Below, piece after piece: positions 1 through 10,562 of a stretch of 64,000 bases of DNA. The stretch comes from Rhea pennata (lineage: Eukaryota; Chordata; Aves; Rheiformes; Rheidae), in assembly GCF_028389875.1 (NCBI RefSeq), contig NC_084668.1, positions 21,443,493-21,507,492 on the forward strand, given 5' to 3'. Under the pieces are notes generated by a model. The model saw nothing but the letters and a program-made list of their open reading frames with translations. It was not told the origin of the DNA and made no database searches. The translations under genes were made by a program, and so were the position numbers. How positions within the stretch are numbered: position 1 is the stretch's first letter; every line of letters starts with the position of its first letter.

Positions 1-552
1 AATTATGCTATTTTGTCATTCAAATTTCTCAACAGCTTATTCAAAGTCCTTTCTCACAAGATGGTAATTAGGAACATTTTAATTATATGATTGTAAGAAG
101 AAGGCAGTGACGATAAAAGGAATCACCAGGCCAGGCTTAGACAATACAGAGTCTGCTAATACATAAGATACTTTTGACTTGTCCATTTTAGACAGACCTC
201 AGCTCACACTATCCTGAACCAGCTTGCATTTAAGATCTCTATAACCACATTTATCAAGGTATTCTGTTGAAAGTAATAAAAGCAGTTACCAAGTAGGGCT
301 TACTATGTATATAGAAGCTCTGGGTCACATCTGCTTAATATCTATTTTTTTGGTGATGTAGACAGACTTTATAGATCCACATATAAATACATATAAATAC
401 ATATTCCTTGTACTTTCTGAAAGACCAACATAAATCCTTATTTTTTTCCTCTCTTTATACATATGTCTATCAACATATGTCCCAGGTTTGCACTAAGATG
501 GATGGATGAATCTACTCCTGTCCCCCACCAGCTCTGTTTCTTCATGGTCATT

Positions 553-553
<1 letters not shown>

Positions 554-596
<43 letters not shown>
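554..596 (+). repeat. Long poly(A) tract (43 A)
   Basis: An uninterrupted run of 43 adenines is followed by GGAGGC. It is the longest homopolymer in the window. No retrogene or LINE body is recognisable upstream and no target-site duplication is evident, so it is called a mononucleotide repeat rather than a retroposon tail. Confidence 0.95.
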
Positions 597-598
<2 letters not shown>

Positions 599-1357
599 AG
601 GCTTTAGCTTCCATAAATGACAGCATAATCCTCTTTCATTATCCTGTGCATGCAGGCAATGGACACACACATTCAGATACTGACCTACATAGCTTAGATA
701 CGATCCTAATGAGTTATAAATACTTTCTGGGGAGTCATAAAGGGGAAATCAGAAGGGTGCACTACCCCATAAAGTGAGAATGATCATAGAACCATACACG
801 TTAAGTCATTTTAAAGAAATTAATATTTTTCCCCAGACTCATTTTGTAAAATCCCAATCAGCCAAATAAACGACCTGTGAAATAAAATTCTATCTAAATT
901 ATTCCATAACCTTCAAGTCTTTCCCCCACCAAAATCCCTCGAGGCTTTTGCAGGTCCCTGGCTCTCTTAAAAAAAATAACAATAAATAACATTTAAGCTA
1001 CGTGGATTTCTTCCTTAAGGAAGATATCATACAGAGACAGCACAATTTGCCCTTTAGCTGCCCTAATTCTAAGAAATGGACCACTGTAATATCCAAAACA
1101 CTACTGCACTGTAGTGTGGTGAATTGGTTACCACTGCAGCAGTCTACTACAGCAGTCCGATACTGCAAATGTCTGCTCAAGAATAGGCCATTCCAACCCT
1201 TTACTTTTTATGTAAGTTGAATTTTTTACTGTGTCTTTTTTCACTGTGTAACTAAGTACTGCGTCAGCTTATTGTCGGATCTATCAGAATTTATGAAACC
1301 ACAGTATCCACAAGATCTTATGCTCCGGCAAACCTTAGTGTATATTGTTCAGTGCCC

Positions 1358-1377
1358 AAAAAAAAAAAAAAAAAAAA
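1358..1377 (+). repeat. Poly(A) tract (20 A)
   Basis: A run of 20 adenines in AT-rich DNA. No retroelement is recognisable next to it. Confidence 0.95.
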
Positions 1378-4300
1378 GCACCACTTTTATACTGCATTTT
1401 TTATATGCCACCTCTTTATAACACTATATTTGTAGCAAATTCTTCTTTAATTTACATGGATGGGAAACACGCTGTGCTATAATATATAACATAAATTGTA
1501 GTATTTTACTTTTACACGATAGACATAAATCCAGTCGCTAATTAGATTCTCGTATTTGGACATTAGGCTTTAATCTTATGCTTCATTGACCAGGAAATAG
1601 TTGTATTGTTTCTGAGCTTCTAATTGTGACAAATCTTTCCAATAGCATAGCAGTCAGTCAAACTCATCTGATCCTTAAGATTGCCTCATGAAGTTGGGGG
1701 GAGAGAGCTGAAGAAATTAAAAACATTACAACTGTGAATTGTCCTTTAGATGAGGTTCAGAGAAAAAGCAGAGGATCAAAAGTCATTATGTTTCACATCT
1801 CCATGTGTAAAATTGCCGGTCCGTATTATATCCGCGTAGGTAAAATAAAACCTTTTTAAGCTGCTTTTTTTTGAATTCCAAATATTTATTTACTAAAAAC
1901 ATTTGCTTATGCAAGAAGCTTCAGGAATTCGTAAAATGGGTAGAAAAGTTTTGGTTTAAAAACATAGGGTAAAATGCCACAAATAGAGCCATCTGCCTAT
2001 ACTCCTGCCCTCTACAGGCTATGCAGAGCAGAGCCAGTTGGCATATACTTAGCACCTACCTAGGTCAGCACACCTCAGTGATTTCAGTACAGTCCCAGAT
2101 CAAAAACGTGCCATCAGATCCATTTTCAAGCTGCTCCAGAGCCCTACTGCAAAATTCACTGTAACGTGGAACCCTATGCAGAATTGTTATCTGTAATAAC
2201 AGATATTCCAAGGTTTATGTTACAAGAACGTGGAGAAAAGGCTTTTTCTTTCTTTTAATCACTAGTTTAGTTTAGGGTTCCTATGTAAAGAAAAAAAAAG
2301 AACTTATTCTAGTTCCATGACTATGTGATATATTACTGTCATCACTGCTCAAGCTTATCAGGGTTTTGTCAGAGACCCAGCTGCTAAATTACACATTAAA
2401 TTACACAAGAAGAAAAAGAGTACAAAACCAGCATCTCCTAAAGAAAGAAAGAAAGGTAGAGACACCAATCAAATCAGTCTTGTACTCAATAGAACGTTTT
2501 TAATCTGTTCCAATAATGCATTCAATAATTTCTGTACAATTTCTAAGGCCTACAATACTTTATCTTTTTTCAATCAACATTTTCTGTTATATCTCTGACA
2601 TTTCTTCATTTTTAATACTAATTATGGAATGACTAAATAAATGCTCAATCTCTACTATTATATTTATTGCCATTTTTCTTGTTAATTTCACAATGAAGTA
2701 GCAGTTCTTTATTTTAGACTTCACACCATCTACTTCCTTTTCTCTAGACTCTTCCATTTTCTCAGAACGTTCACGTATTTGAATTTTGTCAGCACAAAAA
2801 TAAAATAAATTTCAAGAAAATAAAACTGAATGTATGCACATTCATAGAAATAGAACGGTAAATCTACACACATACAAACCAGTTCTAGAAACACCTGTAA
2901 ACTTATCCAATTAATGAAATAAAAACTGTACTATTTTGCTTATTTGACAGGCACAGCCAAGTAGCACAACCTAATTTTTGAATATTCAGTCCTTCTTTAA
3001 AATAAAAACTGCAAAAGACATTTCATTCTCAAATGCACGTGAACACTGTTAAGAAATCATGATCTAATTATTGATATTGCACAAACAGAAGAAGACTGCA
3101 TTAATCAAATTATTCATTTCACAAGCTGTAGGCATAACTGGTATGATATATATTGATGAATTCCCCATTTAGCTGCTTTTTAGGGAAGTTGTCAATTTCC
3201 ATTATTTATATGCTACTTTCATTTAATGCTAAAGTCATACCTTTTACAGTATTACAAGTACAGTTGCCAATACTAATTAATGAGAATTTTCTAGCCGTTA
3301 TCCAGAGATTTTTAAGGGAACCAAGTACAAAACTACTAATAATTTAGCAAACCATCCATTAGTACATGTCAACTTTTACCTGGTATCCACCTTACTCACA
3401 CCAGTGACATAGAGGCAAAAGCAGTGTCCCACCTTAGTTATGAAACCCCTATAGTGAGAGTCTTAGACCGTACACAAATGGGTTCACTTTTGATCTTACA
3501 TGTTCATTTAAGTCGCTTCACAAACATCTCCATCAGCAGTTAGACAGTAGAAATAAAAGTCAGTGATAGAGACTGATTTCAAATAACAAGCCTGCAATAT
3601 TAACTTGTCAACAAATTTAAAGGATGTTGTAGGCTTTTGGAGGCCTTGGCCAGGTGCATACACATGCATTTCTGCACATTTGGAGCAAGTGCAATATAGC
3701 ATTATTACACACGTGGGGCAACTAAAGGTTTACTGCGGATGCAACACAGATTTACTCGCACACAGCCTGACAGGCGATGGCACCTACCTTCTGAAGACCA
3801 ACTATCACATAATTCTTCAGTTTTAAGCTTCTCTTTCACCTTCTACCACCACAGAAGTTATCTAAACCCCATGCAAATGTATCTTGAAACACAGATTAGT
3901 TCTCTCATGTTTAATAAAAGTCTACTTAAATTATTTTTGAACTTCATTATCACTGAACATTGTGAAGCCTCCCAGTGAACAGAATGTATCTCTATTCTAT
4001 TCAAACAGATCCACTTGAATGTTAACATTTTAAGGGCTTATTTAGAATATAAACACCATAAATATTGAACACTGAGATTTTGTTCCACAGAAGCAAAATG
4101 AAATAGGATCCTTTGAGATATTCCTTGTTGTACTGCAAATTAGAAATGTACTTTAGCTCATTCATTACTCTTTGCATAACATTATCCATAATACTTTCTC
4201 TGTTTACTTTTCATGATTATTACATTCAGGCCTTACTCAAATTTAAGATCAATTTGTCTCACAGGACACCAATTTCTCTGGCTAAGGAAACTGCTGAATA

Positions 4301-4469
4301 ATTCAAAGACCCCCCAACTCTAATTTTCATTCCTAACCTTGGGTCACAAATCTGGAAACAATTTCACACGTGAGTAACTTTATAAACCCCCTTTTTTATT
4401 TGATTAAAGCCCACAAGATAGGATCTGCTGTGCTCATGACCAAACGAGGCCGCTTGGACAGAGCTGCCA

Positions 4470-4563
4470 ACAGCTTGAGGCTTTAGAGCTTGACCCTGCT
4501 TGAGCAGGGGGGCTGGACCAGATGGTCTCCAGAGGTCCCTTCCAACCTCAACCATTCTGTGAG
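4470..4563 (+). mobile_element. CR1 LINE 3' end (5'-truncated copy)
   Basis: The segment reads as the classic 3' terminus of a chicken-repeat-1 (CR1) retroposon. It has a 'gcttgag..ctttgagc'-like stretch, then GGGGGGCTGGACCAGATGG, TCTCCAGAGGTCCCTTCC, AACCTCAACC, and the diagnostic tail ATTCTGTGA at about 4555-4563. CR1 elements have no poly(A) tail; they end in this octamer-type repeat and are usually severely 5'-truncated, as here, where only about 90-120 bp survive. The 5' boundary is uncertain and could reach back to about 4440. The element lies in the + orientation, directly against a GC-rich block. It is the strongest evidence in the window for an avian or other sauropsid source. Confidence 0.87.
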
Positions 4564-4780
4564 AGAACTCGGGAGCGATTCAGCGGGACAGGGAGATGGC
4601 GGCTGCGGCGGCGAGCACCAGTCAGAGCTCGCCTTCCTCCTCCCTGGCCAAGCAGCGCGCGCTCAACTCCAGAGAGGAGATCTGTGCGTTCTGCGCGGCT
4701 GTCCAGGCGGTGGGAGGCACGCAGCTGCCGCCAGATAGGCCCGCCTGGGCCCACCTCCCTCTCCCCCGGCGACAGAGAGC
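4564..4780 (+). other. GC-rich, CpG-dense block with well-placed ATG; candidate first exon
   Basis: About 215 bp of strongly GC-rich sequence (about 20 CpG by hand count) sit between the CR1 tail and an abrupt return to T-rich DNA. An ATG at 4596 has purines at -3 and +4 (GGGAGATGG) and opens a frame starting MAAAAASTSQSSPSSS, then SLAKQRALNSREEICAFC, through about residue 48 (near 4740). This is the alanine/serine-rich composition typical of vertebrate protein N-termini encoded in CpG-island first exons. Downstream of about 4780 the frame becomes Phe/Leu-rich and looks non-coding. No strong consensus + strand splice donor is present; GCGGTGGGA near 4710 is the best and is weak. I do not recognise the protein. 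It may be a first exon, a 5' gene fragment, or chance in a CpG island. Confidence 0.3.
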
Positions 4781-5819
4781 TCAATTTTTTCCTTTTCTTT
4801 ATGTCATGCTATCAGCCTTCCAGCTTATTCCTGTATTTCATTCCAAATTTACTTTTTTGCAGCACTGCCACTTAAATTTTGCATTTAGTCAGCACAGGAG
4901 TATGACTTAAATGCTCTCTAGTTAACTGCACGTTCGTGTTCTGGTTTTATTTCCAGCCCTGTACAAGTGATCTTAAGTTCTAATCAACTTATTTAGATGG
5001 GATTTTATTTCAAATTCAGTAATATATTCTTACTTAGTCTTATAAACATCTTCCACTTTTTTCTACCTACGGGTCTGTATTTAGACCCTTAAATACTTGA
5101 TAGCATCCTATTAAAACAAGCAAACAAAAATCTTTAATCATTTAGAGACTGGACCAGTTCAAAAAAAATCTGCACTGATCTGAACTGCTCAAACATATAT
5201 ATAGCTACGCATCTTGTCTCTCTCAGAAAAATGATTTTCAAGGCTTTGGCATGAGCCACTGCAGTACTTAAGACAAATGGATTGTATTATTGAATCCAGC
5301 CCTCAGGAATCTTGCTTCAAAATATATCAAACCTAGAACCATTCTTTCCTGTAGGTCTACTAAAAACCAGGTTAGAAAAAAAAAATAACAGTTTAATGAA
5401 AACAAAATAAAGGATAAATTTCATAAGACTAGAGCAATGTACAAAACAACATTAGCACGTTTATAACAATTAAATGAAAAATACAGTTAACAGAAAAAAA
5501 AAACAACCCTAAGATACAAGGACAGTCACAGGCAAGTAGGTAAAAATAACTAATAAATTACTGGGCAAAGTTGTCATTTAATATGCAGCTGTCAACTGCT
5601 TCAGTTTCATTTTGTCTGAGGTCTGGAAAACGAGGTCACGATCAGATTCTGCAGATTCAGGTATAATTTTTCTAATAACCACACACTTTCCTAGAAGTGA
5701 CCAATCTCTTTGGGACCATTAAAATCCTAGTTAGGAAAAAAAATCTATTAAAAATTCTGAAAATAGAGTATAACATTCATCCATAGCCAATCATATTTTA
5801 CGTACAAATACATTCACAC

Positions 5820-5850
<31 letters not shown>

Positions 5851-8800
5851 TACACACACAGAAAAATATAAAGAGAGCTTATATAGCATACACATATATA
5901 TTACATAATTAGCCATAGGTTTAGTGAGTCTTATCAACCTTCTACATATATGTTCAAGTAATTAATGTACGTGGGCTTTACTCTCCTTCACGCTTGCGTA
6001 ATTTCCAAGCTGAAGCCAGCACGTGTGGCTCTCCTCTATCTTGCGTCACTAATTTATTGCTGTGTAAAAGAATCCACCTGCTAGATGAAATCTGGGAAGG
6101 GGATGACATCTCTGGCGTTTCCCTGGAGCCAGACCACTGGTCAGCAGTCCCTGGTTTTCTGCCCCATCACTTGTATGCATCAAAGCAGTTTGCTCTAACT
6201 TGTTCCAGCTAGCTATGATCCTCCCAAGAGGTCCGAAGTGGGGAGTGTAACTCTCAACACACCAACCACCCTGCTCACCTGACAGCATTCCATGACCAAT
6301 ACAGCTTGTTTACTAGCAAGTGCAGGAGCCAGCTGCACCAATTTTGTGCCTGTCAGGAGAATCCTATCAGGGACTTGCTCAAGGACTAAGCACTTACATA
6401 AGCAAACAGAAATGTTAGTGTGGGAAGGAGGGACACAAAACCCATAGTTGGCACTGCAGACATAGTAATTGGGTTTAGATTATTCCTTATATCATCATCA
6501 GTGTTCTGGGTTGCTCTTACTGCATAAAGAACATATTGTTCAGTTACCTTTGCAGGAAGCAGTTGACAGATGTAAGAGCATTTTCTGAAAATTTTAACTT
6601 CAGCCCATGATTTCTAATCACGTTTCCCATGTTTAGGAGGATGTGGCTGGTCTTATTATTGTTATTGCACGTGAATATCCTTGAAAATCCACTTTCATTT
6701 CAACTGAGGATGGCCAAAGGATCAGTCCAGGAGCCTAATCAGGATCCCAGCTTGACCAGGCTGCTGGAAAAATGATCTGTTAGCAAGCCAGCCAGACCAC
6801 TCTGTATGTTGCGAGCAGCAGAAACACAGAATTTGGTTGCATCAAGCAGGATTTGAGAGAGCTGCTATTCACATGCAAATGAAACTACACTGGTCTGGCC
6901 TATCCACCTGGTCAGGAATGAAAGTAGCCCCTGAACTGGCCCTCCATCACCATTTAAACTACTCACGTCTGCTTCCAACCTTAGTTTTAACTTACAACTC
7001 TTGACCTTTGAGTTGTTTTTAGCAGTGTTAGATCAGATTTCCCATCTCTGTTGTGAATGCCAATTTGTTTTCATCCAAGCAGCTGTTCCCAAGTTCCCCT
7101 CGACCCAATCAATTATAGAACTTATTTTTCTCATGGCCAAGCTATATTTTTCCTTAGATCTGTTTAACCAACTTACATCTGCTCTATGTGAGGTGAAAAG
7201 CAAAGTAGCAGCCAGGGGCATTTATTTGCTCTGAGAGTCTATAAATGAAAATAAGTTGTGAGTTTAAAAGTGTATTTCTCTAACACGTACTCAGAAAGGC
7301 ACATGCAGCTTGTGAGAGCACAGAAGAAAGCGATCAGAGCTGAAGGATATCATGTTCCACTCTTTGTACATGCAAAACTTCAGGCACTGCTGTGTGCCTG
7401 CTTACTCATGGAAATGTCCCACGGTGTGATATTAGTAGTACCTGCTCAACAGGAGTGAGTCAGTGTGGATACTCTCTCCAATATGTTTCTGCACATAATA
7501 CCCACTTCTGCAGAAATATTACACTAATATTTAAAACTGTTTTTAACTTCACAAGCCTAAATCCATGCAGAATCCTGAATCTATGAAGAGATAATTGTGC
7601 TTTTCTATTGAGAACCAACATTTACGTCACTGACTTTCATCACAACACCTATCCTTCTTCATTTCAGTTTGTTTTCACCCTTAGTTATATCTTAGACCAA
7701 ACTCTTTGGGTTTCTGAGATCTGATCTGCACAAAATTCTAGTCTCACCACTTCCCTCTCTTGTTATAGCCCACATGTGCCTTATGAGGGCTACTTTTCTC
7801 TTAGTGGCAGCACAGTTCTACATTGCTGTCAAGCACCACCACTTCTTAGAGGCTGGGTTCTTTATCATAAATGCCACCATCTCCACTGTCCCAGTGCAGC
7901 ACATTTACCCCACTAAATTAAACCTTCATCAGTAGCCTAAGATCCAGATGCTTCAGCTATTAGTTAGTCAAACATTCTTTTACTCCAGGCATTTGATGAA
8001 AACTCCACTCCTCTTGTGTGAAAAGCTTCAGATCTTGAATACTGCATCCTGTTGTAATGAAGGGATGAGGATACAATGAAGGAGGAAGCCCCAAATTACC
8101 AATAGCGGTAATTTGCTGTAAAACTTCTGACCACTCTAAGTTTTCTATTTCAGGTCAATACATAAATTATCATTTAACGTTACTGTTGCTTTCAGCATGT
8201 TGCCAGCAGCACTCAGAACTGTAATTTGGCATTTTAGTCTAAATGGAAGGTGTACAGTTTGCTCGCACTTAACCATGTAACCTCATTGACTTCAGTAAAA
8301 TAAGGCAACAGGAGACCAAGTCAGATCTAACTGCAATTATAGTGTATGTATAGAACATCATATTCATTACTTACAATACAGTGACAACATTTTGAAGTGA
8401 GGGGTGGAAGCTGACCCAATCATATTAGAGCATAAATTTGCTTAAGAGGCAGGAAAAATACAATGTGTGTAACAGTTCTGCTATACTGTATTTAATCTGT
8501 AAACATTTCAAATTGGTACTCCAACTAGCAAGTTAATAAAAATTAATCTACCAGTGTTGTGCTTTAGGTTAAAGGATAGTTACAGCATGTTATGGTTCTG
8601 TTTAATTAAAATTGTATAACAGGAAATCTAATGACCTTTTTTAGAAGCACTTTATATGTAGACAGAATATATAAAGGCATCCTTTATAATTAACCAGTAA
8701 AGCAGCATCTCAAAGCAAATGTTACACTCATTTAAAAATGCTAAATAATGGGTGAAATTCAGGCTTGCTATATCTCCAGTGAAAGAATAAAATTGCTTCA

Positions 8801-9591
8801 GGCTTTGCAGGGAATCTTTATAAAGAGGTTGAATTTTCAGATTCTGCTCCTCTTCCTTTTCCTTGATTTCTACAGCACCCCTACTCCACTGTATCATGAG
8901 AATCTCGCACCCCAGTCTATCAGTTTTGTTTGTTACAGGCAGTGAAAAATACATCATATCTATTCAAAGACAGTTACACACCACATCTATTTGCAGTTGA
9001 AAATAAACTGCTTCATTTAACTGCAGATACAAAGCCCTCCTCAGCTACAGTCTCTGCTGGCACAAGAAACTTCTTTGGCATCCCATAGTGCTTTAGTCAG
9101 CTGCTTTCTGTTCCGGGTCATAGACCTTTCGCCTACTTTCACTTCCAATCCCATCAGAAATAAAACTTTCTCATTTTTTCTTTTTTTTCCATCACAGTCT
9201 ACTAGAGTGTTTCAGAGTTTTTGCAACAAGATAGTAGCAAAACAAAGCATATTTTCAGATCAAAAGAACAACGAATTAGGAGCTATACATCACAAAGGGA
9301 TGCTGACAGAGGTCCTCCAGCACAAATCTCTCAAAATTGTCATGTTTGAGACTCTCTGCTGATCTAGTAACTGGGGATTAAACTTTCCTTGAGCTAAGCA
9401 GGCTGCAGCATGTGGTGCTTTCAGCTCACTTCCCAGGCACATTGTAGCTGCGTATTATCCCTCCAGAGCAGCAGTGCAAAGGCTCAGAGGCCCCTGCTGA
9501 AGACCCATCTCTTTTTATCTTCTGAAATTAGAGGAGCAAATACCTCTTCCAAGGGACATGCAAAGTAGTTGTACAGATTTTGCAAGGGCCT
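4781..9591. other. Non-coding DNA, no gene recognised
   Basis: This stretch is mostly AT-rich with scattered stops. A patch of more balanced composition at about 5990-6300 carries opposing short open frames with no recognisable motif. Near 8650-8960 there is a 101-codon minus-strand frame with no recognisable domain. Nothing here resembles a known exon, RNA gene or transposon body. Confidence 0.55.
5814..5861. repeat. Compound (TA)n-(CA)n microsatellite
   Basis: About nine TA dinucleotides run directly into about seven CA dinucleotides, then TA(CA)4. It is an ordinary polymorphic vertebrate dinucleotide repeat. Confidence 0.95.
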
Positions 9592-10195
9592 CTAAAAATG
9601 GTTACCCTTTTCTGGGGTAGAAGGAATGAAATTCAGAGTCTGGTATACATAATTAAACTCTCTTCTCATTTCCTCTCCACTCTGGACCTTCCCCTGCTGT
9701 CCCTCTCCCAGCACTCGCAGTTTCTCCCCCAGGCCGATGAGCAGTGACGCGCAGCCGAGCAGCACTGTAAAGACGATGGCCCTTGCATATACCACCCTCA
9801 GCCACTCGTTCCTGCGCCCACACGTTCTGTTTGTGAGGCCTCACACAGGCCTCATCGGATAACCAAAGCAGCCTGACCAGCTCCTCGGCCTGTGCGCCAC
9901 ACTGCTGCCAGGCAGCAGGGCAGGACAAGGGTTGCATAGGGCGCAGAGAGGCTGGGTGAGACAGCTTCGCTAAGCGCCAGCTGGAAACACTTCTCAGAGC
10001 CCGAGCCAGGAGTCTTCTCTCTCTTTCCCTCTTCTCCACCCCCACAGCAGCTTTCTCCCCCTCTGCTGCTCCTGCAGGCAGAAATTCCCAACACGTTTTG
10101 AAAAGCATGCCCAGACCTGCAGCCAGTTCACCTTCCTGTACAGTCAGCCATCGGTGTGCAACAGCCATCCCTCGATCCTCCTCCGGCAGACGCAC
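9592..10195 (-). other. GC-richer block with overlapping minus-strand open frames; unrecognised candidate exon(s)
   Basis: On the minus strand three frames stay open over about 600 bp that are clearly richer in G, C and CpG than the flanks. One is 180 codons from ATG at 10195 to 9653 (starts MRLPEEDRGMAVAHRW). Another runs from a stop at 9841-9843 to a TAG at 9592-9594 (82 codons). It contains NRTCGRRNEWLRVVYAR, then a hydrophobic run (IVFTVLLGCASLLIGLG) like a membrane helix, then a charged tail ending near NYVYQTLNFIPSTPEKG. It has no upstream in-frame ATG, but a possible acceptor (GTGGGCGCAG, ending at 9812) and a weak possible donor (GG|GTAACC near 9604) flank it. I do not recognise either protein. 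It could be a small-membrane-protein exon, an old pseudogene, part of an antisense RNA, or chance. Confidence 0.25.
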
Positions 10196-10530
10196 AACAC
10201 TACCTTACCAGCACACAGACTGCAACTATATCAAAACATTCCTCATTCAACAGTTTCATAAAATCAACCAGAATTCACAAGCTCCATCTTTACAAAGCCT
10301 CCAAGTGCCAGACAATACAGTAAACAAGTAAAAATATCTGCGTTACAAGCTGGCAACACAAAATTACAGTAATTATAAATAATGAAGTCTCTGTCAGACT
10401 TCAGTGAAAGGAAATCTGAAAAAGCCGCTCACAGAGAACATCCCTCTCCCTTCCTTACACAGGCATCTGCTTAGCTGCTGCTCTTTGCCAAGGGCTGAAG
10501 CCATCAAGCAAGGAAGATCAAGGGAGGAGC

Positions 10531-10562
10531 ATTTCTCAGTCACTGTATTTCTCAGTCACTGC
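10531..10562. repeat. Tandem duplication of a 16-bp unit
   Basis: ATTTCTCAGTCACTGT is followed directly by ATTTCTCAGTCACTGC: two head-to-tail copies with one mismatch. It probably arose by replication slippage. Confidence 0.9.

Larger units (their letters stand above)
1..4469. other. Non-coding DNA, 5' side of B3GALT1
   Basis: This AT-rich stretch has stop codons in all frames at short intervals and no recognisable protein family. The open frames in it are short, occur in shadow pairs on both strands, and one of them is made of lysines encoded by an A-tract. It lies about 33-38 kb upstream of the B3GALT1 coding exon. By analogy with mammals, where that gene has far-upstream non-coding exons, it may be intron or 5' flank; the sequence alone does not decide. 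Apart from the two A-tracts listed separately and a hairpin-rich patch near 1081-1170, I see nothing to annotate. Confidence 0.6.

Noticed and set aside
463..777. 104-codon + strand frame with a long poly-lysine
   Set aside because: The lysines are translation of the A43 tract; the rest has no protein-like pattern.
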